From positions 62,001 to 126,000 of the forward strand of contig NZ_BRCF01000004.1 in the NCBI RefSeq assembly GCF_023707985.1: DNA of 64,000 nucleotides, in the 5' to 3' direction. The notes under the pieces were generated by a model. The model saw nothing but the letters and a program-made list of their open reading frames with translations. It made no database searches and was not told where the DNA came from. Positions 1-8,831 of this stretch are shown one piece after another. A program made the position numbers and the translations under genes. Source of the stretch: Sporosarcina sp. NCCP-2716. Its GTDB lineage: Bacteria; Bacillota; Bacilli; Bacillales_A; Planococcaceae. Position 1 is the first letter of the stretch, and every line of letters begins with the position of its first letter.

Positions 1-1
1 A

Positions 2-118
2 GATGGCGGCTACTACCTGGTGGAAATCGAAATCGATGTCGACGACGGGCCGGACGAAGCGACGTACCAGATCCATGCGATTTCCGGAAAGGTCATGTCC
101 GTCACATGGGACGACTGA
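2..118 (+). CDS. C-terminal fragment, PepSY-like domain protein
   Basis: Only the last 38 codons are in the window, read in the frame that opens at base 2 and closes with TGA. The fragment has alternating hydrophobic residues followed by ATYQIHAISGKVMSVTWDD, which resembles the end of a PepSY domain (a beta strand, then a D/A-x-x-GKV-x-x-V turn). A strong terminator follows 17 bases later, so this is the end of a transcription unit. The family call rests on a short segment and is tentative; the full-length architecture cannot be seen. Confidence 0.5.
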   Translation, partial: DGGYYLVEIEIDVDDGPDEATYQIHAISGKVMSVTWDD

Positions 119-134
119 CGGAAGACGAAACAGG

Positions 135-164
135 ACCGATCTGCTGAAGCAGGTCGGTTTTTTT
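135..164 (+). terminator. Intrinsic terminator after the PepSY-like gene
   Basis: ACCGATCTGC and GCAGGTCGGT form a 10-bp stem (one G-U pair) around a TGAA tetraloop, followed by six T. Confidence 0.9.
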
Positions 165-270
165 AATTGCTTCCAGTCACGGATCCGACAACTCCGAGCA
201 GGGAATTTGAGAAAAACGGCGCCGGACCCTCAACCTCCCGTCCATTCGTGCCGAAATAAGAACGAGAGAC

Positions 271-293
271 GCGCTGCCGGCCGCCGGCAGCGC
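271..293 (+). other. GC-rich perfect hairpin in the cheV leader
   Basis: GCGCTGCCGGC, one C, then GCCGGCAGCGC: 11 paired bases around a single base, ending 44 bases before the cheV ATG. There is no T-run, so it is not an intrinsic terminator. The rest of the 219-base gap between the first terminator and cheV shows no gene or clear promoter. Confidence 0.6.
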
Positions 294-337
294 CGGAAAC
301 GGACAGGCGATAGACCAAACGAAAAGGACTGAGTGCA

Positions 338-1240
338 ATGGCGTATGAGAGCGGGATCTTACTGGAAAGCGGAACGAACGAACTGGAAATAGTGGAATTT
401 GAAGTAGCGGGGAGCCGCTACGGCATTAACGTCATCAAAGTGAAGGAGATCATCGTGCCGATGCCGATCACCCCGATCCCTCATGCGGACCCGGCAGTCG
501 AAGGGATCATCCAGCTGCGCGGGGAAATCCTGCCCGTCATCAGCATGGAGCGTGTCCTCGGCATGGGGCCTTCGGCGAATCCGAAAAATGACAAATACAT
601 TGTCTCTTCCTTCAACAAGCAGCAAGTTGTGTTCCACGTCCATAACGTCACGATGATCCACCGGATTTCCTGGGATGCGATCGAAAAGCCGTCAGGTGCC
701 TACTCCGCAGAAACGTCACCTGTCATCGGCGTCATCAAGCTTGGCGGGGAGATGCTGCTGTTGCTGGACTTCGAGAAGATTGTCATGGAAATCAGCCCGG
801 ACACCGGGATCCGGGTGGAACAGATCCGTAAGCTCGGCCAGCGCGAACGGTCGGACAAGCGGCTCCTCGTCGCAGAAGACTCTCCGCTGTTGCGCAAACT
901 CCTCCATACGACGCTGTCCGAAGCGGGCTATGACCGTGTTGAATTCTTCGAGAACGGTAAGGATGCCCTCGAGTATCTGGAGAGCACGGCGGAGCGCGGC
1001 AATATCGAAGATACGATCCAGCTTGTAATCACCGATATCGAAATGCCGCAGATGGACGGCCATCATTTCACACGGCGCATCCGGGAAAACAAAGAGCTCG
1101 AAAAGCTGCCTGTCATCATCTTCTCCTCCCTCATCACCGATGAGCTGAAACACAAGGGGACTAGTGTCGGCGCCGATGCCCAGGTCAGCAAGCCTGAAAT
1201 CGCGGAGCTCGTCCTGAAAATCGATCAGTACGTCCTTTGA
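338..1240 (+). CDS. cheV: Chemotaxis coupling/adaptation protein CheV
   Basis: A 300-residue cytoplasmic protein with the two-domain CheV layout. The CheW-like coupling domain (about residues 18-160) contains the GIIQLRGEILPVI signature that docks receptor tips and CheA. A response-regulator receiver domain follows (about 172-300) with the acidic pair AEDS at its start and the phospho-acceptor Asp in the TDIEMPQMDG motif. In Bacillus CheV joins receptors to CheA, and its phosphorylation contributes to adaptation. The ATG is preceded by AAAAGGAC at suitable distance. The gene is monocistronic, closed by a terminator; an MCP gene lies 1.7 kb downstream. Length matches the family (about 300). 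Identification is secure. Confidence 0.95.
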   Translation: MAYESGILLESGTNELEIVEFEVAGSRYGINVIKVKEIIVPMPITPIPHADPAVEGIIQLRGEILPVISMERVLGMGPSANPKNDKYIVSSFNKQQVVFHVHNVTMIHRISWDAIEKPSGAYSAETSPVIGVIKLGGEMLLLLDFEKIVMEISPDTGIRVEQIRKLGQRERSDKRLLVAEDSPLLRKLLHTTLSEAGYDRVEFFENGKDALEYLESTAERGNIEDTIQLVITDIEMPQMDGHHFTRRIRENKELEKLPVIIFSSLITDELKHKGTSVGADAQVSKPEIAELVLKIDQYVL

Positions 1241-1290
1241 AGACGGCCGCCGGTTCAAACCCGGCTGTAAAAATAGATTGACAGCACTCC

Positions 1291-1325
1291 AAGGCCGATG
1301 GTTTACTAAACCATCGGCCTTTTTT
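1291..1325 (+). terminator. Intrinsic terminator after cheV
   Basis: AAGGCCGATGGTTTA pairs with TAAACCATCGGCCTT, followed by a T-run. Confidence 0.93.
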
Positions 1326-1409
1326 ACTGTCTAACGATTAAAAAAGAGGGTACGTAACAAGCAGGCAGAATAGAATGCCAGCCAGACGAAAGTGAGAGGT
1401 GGGCACAGC

Positions 1410-2816
1410 ATGGTGACCAATATATTGGAATGGGTGACCGGCCCGTTCAGCGATTATCTATGGACATACGTATTGATCGGTCTTTTATTAGTGCTCGGCC
1501 TTTATTTTACGGTCGGGACGAAGTTCGTGCAGTTCCGCCTGTTCGGTGAAATGTTCCGGCTTATCACCGAAAAGAAAGACAGTGAAGACGGCGTGTCGGC
1601 GTTCCAGGCGTTCACGATCAGTGCCGCTTCCCGTGTCGGTACGGGAAACGTGACCGGAGTCGCGCTCGCAATCGGTATCGGCGGTCCCGGAGCCGTCTTC
1701 TGGATGTGGGTGATCGCGATTGTCGGGATGGCGACGGCGTTCATCGAAAGCACACTGGCCCAAGTGTACAAAGTGCGGGACGGCGATACGTTCCGCGGAG
1801 GGCCTGCGTATTACATGCAGAAAGCGCTTAACCAGCGCGGCCTCGGAGTGGCGTTTGCGATCCTGCTGACACTCTGTTTCGGATTCATCTTCAATGCGGT
1901 GCAGTCCAACACGATCAGCCAGTCGTTCTCGGATGTGTTCAGCATTCCGGACTGGGCAGTCGGCCTGATTCTGGTCGTGCTGACCGGCATCATCATTTTC
2001 GGCGGCGTCAAGCGGATCGTCAAGGTGACGCAGGCGATCGTCCCGATCATGGCGACGTTCTACATTGCAGTCGCCCTTTACATCGTCATTATCAACATTA
2101 CGGAAATCCCGGCGATGATCGCCCTGATTTTCGAACACGCTTTCGGACTGAAGGAAATGGCCGGCGGCGGTGTCGGCGCTGCGATCATGCAGGGCGTCCG
2201 TCGCGGTCTGTTCTCAAACGAAGCCGGGATGGGGAGTGTGCCGAACGCTGCCGCCACGGCGAACGTCACGCATCCGGCGAAGCAGGGTCTCGTGCAGAGC
2301 CTCGGTGTGTTCTTCGATACGATCATCATCTGCTCGGCGACGGCCTTCATCATCCTGCTGGCGGGTCTGTACGACAAAGGGGAGCAGGACGGCATCCTGC
2401 TGACACAGGCGTCGATGGCGCAGCATGTCGGTTCGTGGGCGCCGTACTTCGTTGCGATCGCCATCCTGTTCTTCGCCTTCAGCTCGATTATCGGAAACTA
2501 TTATTACGGGGAGACCAATATCGAGTTCATCAACGCCCATAAGGTCTGGATGGCCGTCTACCGGATTGCCGTGCTCGGCATGGTGATGTTCGGGGCACTT
2601 GCGAGAGTGGACCTCGTGTGGAACCTGGCAGACGTCTTCATGGGACTTATGGCAGTGCTGAATCTGGTGGTCATCGCCATGCTCGGCCGGACCGCCTTCC
2701 GTGTGCTCGATGATTTCACCCGGCAGCGGAAGAAGGGGAAAAACCCTGTATTCGAAGCGAAGTCCATTCCCGGCCTGACAGGCACGGAATGCTGGGGCGA
2801 AGAGGAACAGCGGTAA
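1410..2816 (+). CDS. AGCS-family sodium/amino-acid (alanine/glycine) symporter
   Basis: A membrane protein of 468 residues with about ten hydrophobic helices, imports a small neutral amino acid with Na+ (family knowledge: alanine, glycine or glutamine). The AGCS signature is visible near residue 80-105: SRVGTGNVTGVALAIGIGGP followed by GAVFWMWV, and the conserved GLFSNEAGMGS block lies mid-protein. The ATG at 1410 is chosen over the upstream in-frame GTG at 1392 because GAGAGGTGGG sits just before it at normal spacing and because the protein then starts like homologues (MVTNILEWVTGPF). It is monocistronic between two terminators. Substrate within the family cannot be told from sequence alone. 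Confidence 0.93.
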   Translation: MVTNILEWVTGPFSDYLWTYVLIGLLLVLGLYFTVGTKFVQFRLFGEMFRLITEKKDSEDGVSAFQAFTISAASRVGTGNVTGVALAIGIGGPGAVFWMWVIAIVGMATAFIESTLAQVYKVRDGDTFRGGPAYYMQKALNQRGLGVAFAILLTLCFGFIFNAVQSNTISQSFSDVFSIPDWAVGLILVVLTGIIIFGGVKRIVKVTQAIVPIMATFYIAVALYIVIINITEIPAMIALIFEHAFGLKEMAGGGVGAAIMQGVRRGLFSNEAGMGSVPNAAATANVTHPAKQGLVQSLGVFFDTIIICSATAFIILLAGLYDKGEQDGILLTQASMAQHVGSWAPYFVAIAILFFAFSSIIGNYYYGETNIEFINAHKVWMAVYRIAVLGMVMFGALARVDLVWNLADVFMGLMAVLNLVVIAMLGRTAFRVLDDFTRQRKKGKNPVFEAKSIPGLTGTECWGEEEQR

Positions 2817-2850
2817 ATTAGCCGCGCACACCTTATATTTGAATCATCAG

Positions 2851-2884
2851 TCATCGGATCTATCATAGGTCCGATGATTTTTTT
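2851..2884 (+). terminator. Intrinsic terminator after the AGCS symporter
   Basis: TCATCGGATCTA and TAGGTCCGATGA form a 12-bp stem with one G-U pair; eight T follow. Confidence 0.92.
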
Positions 2885-2897
2885 GTGACGAAAGTGC

Positions 2898-2933
2898 TAA
2901 AAGCTACCCAACGGTTGGTCGTTTAGGTATAAT
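2898..2933 (+). promoter_or_regulatory. Possible promoter of the MCP gene
   Basis: TATAAT is at 2928-2933 with no good TTGACA upstream. TAAA at 2898-2901 and GTCGTTTA about 18 bases later loosely resemble a SigD (flagellar) promoter, which would suit an MCP. An 11-base palindrome CCAACGGTTGG (2908-2918) lies between. Weak evidence. Confidence 0.35.
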
Positions 2934-2967
2934 CATAAAGTCTTAACAACCAGAAGGGAAGAGTACT

Positions 2968-5094
2968 ATGAAAAAAACAAAAAGCCTCGTGTTCCGGCTC
3001 TCAGCGATCATCATCGGCGTATTTCTGATTTTGTTCGCCGTTTATGCACTGGGCACGAATATTTACACACATAGCTTGTCCGTCAGCAGTGCCGAAGAGA
3101 AGGCGGCGGATGAAACGGAACTCGTCGCACTCAAACTGAGCGAACAATTCCGGCAGACCGGCGAGTCGCTCATGACGACGAAACGGGTGCTGGAGACGAT
3201 GAACGAAAACTCTACGCTGGCTGCATCGGAAGTCCTGTCCGTCCTGCAGGCGAATTTGGAAGGGAACCCGAATGCCGTCAGCATGAACGCTGTATTCGAA
3301 AGCGGTGTCCTGTCGACAGACGGCCTGACGATTACTGAAAAACGGCTAGTCGATCCGGACGGCAGGTTCATCCCCTTCCTGCTGAAATCGGAATCAGGAC
3401 TCAAAATCATGCCTGCCACCGGTTATGAAGAGCCGGGTAACGGGGACTGGTACTTGACGACCAAGGAGAGCAAAAAACCGTTCCTGCAAGAGCCGGTCGT
3501 CTATGAAACGCCGGACAAGACGACGAAAGTCACTTCGCTTTCCGTACCGATCCTGTCAGCGGACGGCAAGCTGCTCGGCGTGCTGTCCGCCAACATGTCG
3601 CTCGACTTCCTGAAAGGGCTGACGGCGGACATTGCGCCGCACGGCGGGTACGCGTCGGTTATTTCGGATGACGGAGTGCTCATTGAGAACAGCCTGAAAG
3701 AGAAGATGAACGGCACCAATATGAAAGATGCAATCGACTGGGAGCCGGTCAAAGAGAAAACCACAGCCGGTGAACCGGTCACGATGTATGTCGAATCGCA
3801 ATCGTACAATGAACGTGCATTCAATACATTCGCTCCGCTCACCATCGACGGATTCGACCAGAGCTGGACCGTGCAGACCGTGCTGCCCCGATCTGAAATC
3901 ATCGCCGAGTTCTCGAAGATTGTCATCTTTACCCTTATCGCGGCAGGCGTCATGATTTTGCTAGTCGGCCTGACGACGGCGTTCTTTATCTATCGGCATA
4001 TCCGTCCGCTGACCCGCGTCCAGCATTCGATGGAACAGGCGGCGACGGGCGACCTGTCGGAAACGGTCGCTGCGGACGGCTTCCGGGAAGACGAAATCGG
4101 CTCGGTCGCGAAATCCTACAACTACATGCTCGCGCAGACGAACGAAGCACTGGGTGAGGTGCTCAAGGCATCCGGCCAGCTGACAGACTCCTCTGCCCAA
4201 GTGAACCATGCATTCGAGGAGATCGTCGCTTCGAGCCAGGAAGTGTCCGTCGCAACGGAAGAGATCGCAGAAGGCGCGGCGAGACAGTCCGAGGATACAG
4301 AGGAGACGAGCCGCCGGATTGGCGGATTGGCCGAGCAGATCACGGCAATCTCCGCCATCTCGGCACAGATGGAACAGCTGTCCCATCAGACGGTCGAATC
4401 GACACAGAACGGCATGACGGAAGTCGGGCGCCTGAGAAATCAGAACGAAAACGCCAACCGCATGAACGGACAAGTCGAACAGCAGATGACCGCCCTGACG
4501 GACAAAATCTCCGGCATCAACCAAGTCATCACGTCCATCCAGGACATCACCGCCCAGACGAACCTGCTGGCGCTGAACGCAAGCATCGAAGCAGCGCGCG
4601 CCGGCGAGCATGGCAAAGGATTCGCGGTCGTTGCGGAAGAAGTCCGGAAACTTGCTGAGCAGTCGAGCCGGGAGACCGGGACGATCCAGCAGACCGTCCA
4701 GGAGATCCTCGACCAGTCGAAAGCGACCGTTGAAGTGATCGCGCAAAATACGAAGTCTATGAAAGACCAGAGCGCTTCCGTCGCAAGCACCGGAGAGTCG
4801 TTCGCACTCAACGCGGAACTGACGGAGCGGATGAACCGCGCCATCGACGAACTCTCCGGCAATTTGAAGGACATGGTTTCCCACAAGGACCAGGCCGTCC
4901 TCGCCATCCAGAGCGTTTCTGCGGTATCCGAAGAAACGGCAGCTTCCGCCGAGCAGGTCAGTGCTTCGTCCGTCGCCCAGCAGGGTGAATTGGAACGGGT
5001 GGCGGAATCCGTGCAGCAGATGACCCGGATCGCCGGTGAACTGCAGCTCGTCGTCGACCGTTTCAAACTTGCCGCACGTGAACAAGACGCATAA
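2968..5094 (+). CDS. Methyl-accepting chemotaxis protein, dCache type
   Basis: A 708-residue transmembrane chemoreceptor. A short N-terminal tail and TM helix (about 9-29) lead to a roughly 280-residue extracellular sensor with double-Cache features (a W-Y-x-x-T block then LSVPI near residue 190). TM2 is near 315-337, a HAMP segment at about 338-392 ([17 protein letters not shown]), then the long cytoplasmic signalling coiled coil. The hairpin tip that binds CheA/CheW is clear: [20 protein letters not shown]. dCache receptors usually bind amino acids or other small metabolites; the ligand is unknown. Start ATG has AAGGGAAGAG upstream. It ends at a strong terminator. Confidence 0.95.
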   Translation: MKKTKSLVFRLSAIIIGVFLILFAVYALGTNIYTHSLSVSSAEEKAADETELVALKLSEQFRQTGESLMTTKRVLETMNENSTLAASEVLSVLQANLEGNPNAVSMNAVFESGVLSTDGLTITEKRLVDPDGRFIPFLLKSESGLKIMPATGYEEPGNGDWYLTTKESKKPFLQEPVVYETPDKTTKVTSLSVPILSADGKLLGVLSANMSLDFLKGLTADIAPHGGYASVISDDGVLIENSLKEKMNGTNMKDAIDWEPVKEKTTAGEPVTMYVESQSYNERAFNTFAPLTIDGFDQSWTVQTVLPRSEIIAEFSKIVIFTLIAAGVMILLVGLTTAFFIYRHIRPLTRVQHSMEQAATGDLSETVAADGFREDEIGSVAKSYNYMLAQTNEALGEVLKASGQLTDSSAQVNHAFEEIVASSQEVSVATEEIAEGAARQSEDTEETSRRIGGLAEQITAISAISAQMEQLSHQTVESTQNGMTEVGRLRNQNENANRMNGQVEQQMTALTDKISGINQVITSIQDITAQTNLLALNASIEAARAGEHGKGFAVVAEEVRKLAEQSSRETGTIQQTVQEILDQSKATVEVIAQNTKSMKDQSASVASTGESFALNAELTERMNRAIDELSGNLKDMVSHKDQAVLAIQSVSAVSEETAASAEQVSASSVAQQGELERVAESVQQMTRIAGELQLVVDRFKLAAREQDA

Positions 5095-5113
5095 TCGAAA
5101 TGAACAGGAAACG

Positions 5114-5148
5114 AGAGGAGAAAGTGCTATTTTTTCTCCTCTTTTTTT
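5114..5148 (+). terminator. Intrinsic terminator after the MCP gene
   Basis: AGAGGAGAAA pairs with TTTCTCCTCT and is followed by a T-run. Confidence 0.9.
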
Positions 5149-5344
5149 AATTCCGCAACTTTTTCCAGGCGGGCAAGCTGGGAGAAAAGCGTGAGGATTT
5201 CGCATGTTATTTTGTAAGGTGAAGTGATTCTGCATACCCGCTAAGTATGATAATATATTGCTTTGGGGCAATTTTATAGTAGCAGCTAATTTCAATAAAA
5301 CTATGTTGAAAAGAAAAAATCTTTTGGCCTATGGACGAGAGAAA

Positions 5345-5360
5345 TCACAAGATATATGAT
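5345..5360 (+). promoter_or_regulatory. Upstream, degenerate NrdR-like box
   Basis: TCACAAGATATATGAT matches 11 of 16 positions of the box at 5377 and lies exactly 32 bases before it. Paired NrdR boxes spaced by about three helical turns are the rule for NrdR-controlled ribonucleotide reductase operons. Confidence 0.6.
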
Positions 5361-5376
5361 ATGATAGGGAAAATCA

Positions 5377-5392
5377 ACACAATATATAGTGT
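5377..5392 (+). promoter_or_regulatory. NrdR box (consensus match)
   Basis: ACACAATATATAGTGT fits the NrdR consensus ACACWATATVTWGTGT at every position. NrdR is the ATP/dATP-sensing repressor of nrd genes; the box lies 115 bases before the nrdE start. Confidence 0.88.
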
Positions 5393-5506
5393 TTAAAGAA
5401 GTTGGAGAGTGGAATTACATTAATTAAATATAGACCTTAATGACAGCTGTACAGCTATCATCCTTACGTTTAATAAATGTGCAAATCAAGGAAGGGGACG
5501 ATCGGT

Positions 5507-6814
5507 ATGACACTCACTCAGGAAACAAACGAAACAGCACGCATCCTGCAAGAGTTACAAGAGGAATTTGGGACAGACAAGATTACCCCACTCACGGAGG
5601 CCAGTGAAAAATGGCTGATAAAGCATCCAGACAATTCACTTTCCGAGTGGACAAGCGCTATGATTTTGGAGGCGCTGAGCAACATCGACGAAGCGGCAGG
5701 CTACTGGACGTTTGTGGCGGCACGGCTCTACCTCGGCCAGCTGTATGCAGAACAACGAGAAATAAGAGGCAGAGCTCCTTACACTGATTTCGCAGGCCAC
5801 GTCGCTTCACTCGTCGGCCAGGGTCTCTACACAGAAGACCTGACAAACCATTACACTCCTGACGAACTGACAGCGATCGGCGCACTCATCAAGCCTGAAC
5901 GGGACAAGCTGTTCACCTACATCGGCCTGAAGACGCTCATGGACCGCTACGCTGCTGTCAACTATACGAAGGTAGCGGTCGAACTGCCACAGGAACGCTG
6001 GCTCGTCATCGCCATGACACTTATGCAACAGGAGACGGAAGACCGTATCGGCAAGATCGCTGAAGCGTACTGGGCGATGAGCAACCTGTACATGACTGTC
6101 GCGACACCGACACTCTCGAATGCAGGCAAGCCCCACGGACAGCTGTCGAGCTGTTTCATCGACACGGTCGATGATTCCCTCACAGGTATCTACAACAGCA
6201 ACACGGATATCGCGAACCTGTCGAAATACGGCGGCGGCATCGGCGTCTACATGGGCAAAGTCCGCTCACGCGGGTCATCCATCCGCGGATTCAAAGGCGC
6301 GTCAAGCGGCGTACTCCCATGGATCAAGCAGCTGAACAACACAGCAGTCAGCGTCGATCAGCTCGGCCAGCGTCAAGGAGCGGTCGCAGTCTACCTCGAT
6401 GTGTGGCACAAGGACATCTCCACATTTCTCGACCTGAAGCTGAACAACGGCGACGAACGGCTACGTGCGCATGACATCTTCACAGGTGTCTGCCTGCCGG
6501 ATATCTTCATGGAAGCGGTAGATGCGCGCGGGGACTGGCACTTATTCGATCCACACGAAGTCCGCACGGTGATGGGCTACTCCCTCGAGGACTCGTATGA
6601 CGAGACGAAAGGATCCGGCACATTCCGCGAACGCTACGAAGCGTGTGTAAGCCACCCGGAGATCACGAAAGAGACCGTGCCGGCCATTGAAATCATGAAA
6701 CGTATCATGCGTAGCCAGCTGGAGACCGGGACGCCGTACATGTTCTATCGTGATGAAGTCAACCGGGCTAACCCAAACAAGCACGAAGGCATCGTCTATT
6801 CAAGTAATTTGTGT
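5507..6814 (+). CDS. nrdE: Ribonucleoside-diphosphate reductase alpha subunit, exon 1
   Basis: First 436 codons of class Ib reductase alpha, which reduces NDPs to dNDPs with a radical generated by NrdF. The sequence lacks an ATP cone and shows typical blocks: ATPTLSNAGKPHGQLSSCF around residue 205-225 (including the redox Cys), SKYGGGIG, and DVWHKDI. It breaks off after YSSNLC, whose Cys is the equivalent of the E. coli NrdA Cys439 thiyl-radical residue, and meets TAA at once. The reading frame resumes at 7917 with SEIMQN, giving 740 residues once the group I intron is removed. ATG 5507 is chosen because AAGGAAGGGG precedes it; an upstream in-frame ATG at 5477 has no such site. Confidence 0.93.
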
Positions 6815-7916
6815 TAACGCTAGCACCTTCAGTCAGTAATGGCTGTCGAAAACTCCGTTAAACGGGGAAACCCTTATTTAGTAAGGCAATCCCGTGCTAA
6901 ATCTCTGCTATTGTAGTAACATTGAAATGAGAACGTATATTCTCATGGAGGTGTGAAAGTTGGCAAAGCCGTTTGGTTTTGTTTACGAGACTACAAATAG
7001 AATTAATGGTATGAAATACATTGGGAAATGTATATATGGCAGGGCAAACAATTGGGAGACGTATTTAGGGTCAGGTGTCTACTTAAAACGAGCAATAAGG
7101 AAGTACGGAAAAGAAAACTTTGCCAGGAAGATTCTTGCAGAAGCCTATTCGGATGAAGAATTGAACGTCATGGAAGAACTGTTTATTGAAAAACGAAATG
7201 CCGTAGAATCACCGGACTATTACAATATAAAACTTACTTCAATTGGCGGAGATTGTTTTACAACTAATCCTGATAAAGAAAAAATCAGGAGTATGAGGGT
7301 AAAACAAATGACAGGCTCATCTAACCACCAGTTTGGAAAGAAAAAAACTGCTCGGATGATAGAATCTGTCGTACAAGCAAACTCTAGGGCAATAATTATT
7401 GACGGCATACACTATTGCTCAGCCGCAGAGGCATCACGTCGTTTATCAATAAACACTACGACCATTATGTATCGTTTAGATTCCGATAACTTTCCGGACT
7501 ACCAAAGACTCAGCCCAAAAAATAAAAAACCCACTCATAAGTCAGCCGCTTATAAATGTGTTGTAAAAGGTATTACTTATGAGAGTATTGCTAAAGCCGC
7601 TATTGCACATAATATATCAACACATGCAATGCGGATGCGAATGTATTCAAAAACTTTCCCAGACCATTATATCGTTGCAGAGTAAATGCCTAACGACTAT
7701 CGAAAGCATAGCTAGTTGAAAAAATACTAGTGAAGAAGCGAGTAGAGTACCCCTCAAGCGAGGCTCTGATGCAAAACAGAGATAATTCATAAAGGGAAAA
7801 GCGGAGCATCCTACCAGGTTGTGCTGGGGATGATGATATAGTCTCCTCTACATGGCGACATGTAGCAGCATATTTATTATGCGGATTAGGCCTAGCGAGC
7901 CTAGTCGAAGAAGAGG
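6815..7916 (+). mobile_element. Group I intron in nrdE (about 1.1 kb, with endonuclease ORF)
   Basis: Removal of these bases restores a continuous NrdE frame (TTG TGT joined to TCA GAA ATC). A P1 helix can be drawn across the 5' junction: 6811-6816 pair with 6821-6826, with the expected U-G pair at the last exon base (U6814 with G6823). The last intron base is G7916, as required. The 5' half holds a core segment (AAACGGGGAAACCC ... CAATCCCGTGCTAAATC, about 6858-6903) very close to that of the phage T4 td-type (IA2) introns. The 3' half holds AACGACTATCGAAAG (7691) ... GAGTAGAG (7740) and GATATAGTC (about 7836), as in Bacillus phage introns. Base composition is AT-rich against the GC-rich exons, a sign of transfer. 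Confidence 0.9.
6960..7685 (+). CDS. GIY-YIG homing endonuclease inside the nrdE intron
   Basis: A 241-residue protein starting at TTG 6960 (GGAGGTG 7 bases upstream). The N-terminus carries a GIY-YIG nuclease module: FVYETTN then NGMKYIGK (residues 7-22), LGSG with the conserved Arg region at about 40-50, and the Glu-rich LNVMEELFIEK helix at about 70-80. The remaining 130 residues hold small repeated helix-turn-helix-like modules (CSAAEASRRLSINTTTI and a second copy around 205-225), typical of the modular DNA-binding tails of intron endonucleases (NUMOD type). It would cut intronless nrdE alleles at the active-site codons and so spread the intron. AT-rich codon use differs strongly from the flanking exons. 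It appears intact. Confidence 0.92.
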   Translation: MAKPFGFVYETTNRINGMKYIGKCIYGRANNWETYLGSGVYLKRAIRKYGKENFARKILAEAYSDEELNVMEELFIEKRNAVESPDYYNIKLTSIGGDCFTTNPDKEKIRSMRVKQMTGSSNHQFGKKKTARMIESVVQANSRAIIIDGIHYCSAAEASRRLSINTTTIMYRLDSDNFPDYQRLSPKNKKPTHKSAAYKCVVKGITYESIAKAAIAHNISTHAMRMRMYSKTFPDHYIVAE

Positions 7917-8831
7917 TCAGAAATCATGCAAAACATGAGCGCGACGGAATTCGAATCGGTCACGCTCGAAGACGATATCGTCGTCACCCGTTCGAAGCCG
8001 GGCGACTTCGTCGTCTGCAATTTGTCCAGTGTCAATCTCGGGAAAGCGGTCCCTGCAGGCGTCCTGGAGCGGCTCATCCCGATCCAGGTCCGCATGCTCG
8101 ACAACGTTATCGACCTGAACAAGATCCCGGTCGTCCAGGCGCAGCGGACGAACAGCCGCTACCGCGGAATCGGACTCGGGACGTTCGGCTGGCACCACCT
8201 GCTTGCGCTCGAAGGCATCCAATGGGAATCGGACGAAGCAGTGGAATTCGCAGACCGTCTGTATGAGCAGATCGCTTTCCTGACGATCCGTTCCTCCATG
8301 GAAATCGCTGCCGAAAAAGGGCCGTACCCGCTGTTCGAAGGGTCCGACTGGGCAAACGGTGCGTATTTCGACAAACGCGGCTATGAGTCGGAACAATGGA
8401 ACGAACTCCGCGGACAAGTGGCCAAGACGGGTATCCGCAACGGCTACCTGATGGCCGTCGCGCCGAATAGCTCGACATCGGTCATCGCAGGGTCCACCGC
8501 GTCGATCGATCCGGTCTTCAAACCGTTCTATCACGAAGAGAAGAAGGACTACAAACTGCCGGTCATCGCGCCGGATCTCAACCACAATACGTATGATGTG
8601 TACCGCCGGTCGGCGTATATCGTCGATCAGCGCTGGTCGATCAAGCAGAACGCTGCCCGTCAGCGCCACATCGACCAGTCGATCTCATTCAACTTCTATG
8701 TACCGAATAATATCCGGGCTTCCGTATTGCTCAATCTGCACATGCAGGCATGGAAATCGGGCATGAAGACGACGTATTATACCCGCTCGACCGCCTCGGA
8801 CATCGAGGAGTGCGAATGGTGTCATTCCTGA
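7917..8831 (+). CDS. nrdE: Ribonucleoside-diphosphate reductase alpha subunit, exon 2
   Basis: Last 304 codons of NrdE. It opens with SEIMQN: the Glu two residues after the radical Cys (E. coli Glu441 equivalent) is encoded here, on the other side of the intron from the Cys. Later blocks typical of the family are NLSSVNLGK, the RYRGIGLGTFGWHH segment and APNSSTSVIAGSTASIDP (phosphate binding). The protein ends in ECEWCHS, the swinging Cys pair that takes electrons from a redoxin. The first in-frame ATG in this exon is 7926, so an annotation that misses the intron would report a false separate gene from there. The stop overlaps the start of the flavodoxin gene by 16 bases. Confidence 0.93.
   Translation, partial: SEIMQNMSATEFESVTLEDDIVVTRSKPGDFVVCNLSSVNLGKAVPAGVLERLIPIQVRMLDNVIDLNKIPVVQAQRTNSRYRGIGLGTFGWHHLLALEGIQWESDEAVEFADRLYEQIAFLTIRSSMEIAAEKGPYPLFEGSDWANGAYFDKRGYESEQWNELRGQVAKTGIRNGYLMAVAPNSSTSVIAGSTASIDPVFKPFYHEEKKDYKLPVIAPDLNHNTYDVYRRSAYIVDQRWSIKQNAARQRHIDQSISFNFYVPNNIRASVLLNLHMQAWKSGMKTTYYTRSTASDIEECEWCHS

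Larger units (their letters stand above)
5149..5506 (+). promoter_or_regulatory. nrdE upstream region (AT-rich leader, no gene)
   Basis: A 358-base gap, clearly more AT-rich than its surroundings. It holds the paired NrdR-like boxes annotated separately, several TATGAT/TATAAT-like strings (for example TATGATAAT around 5247) and a perfect 12-base palindrome AGCTGTACAGCT at 5445-5456 in the leader. No convincing ORF is seen. The exact promoter cannot be fixed from sequence. Confidence 0.6.

Noticed and set aside
5507..8831. nrdE as a broken pseudogene
   Set aside because: The two parts rejoin in frame at a conserved motif, with group I intron core elements and a P1 helix between them.
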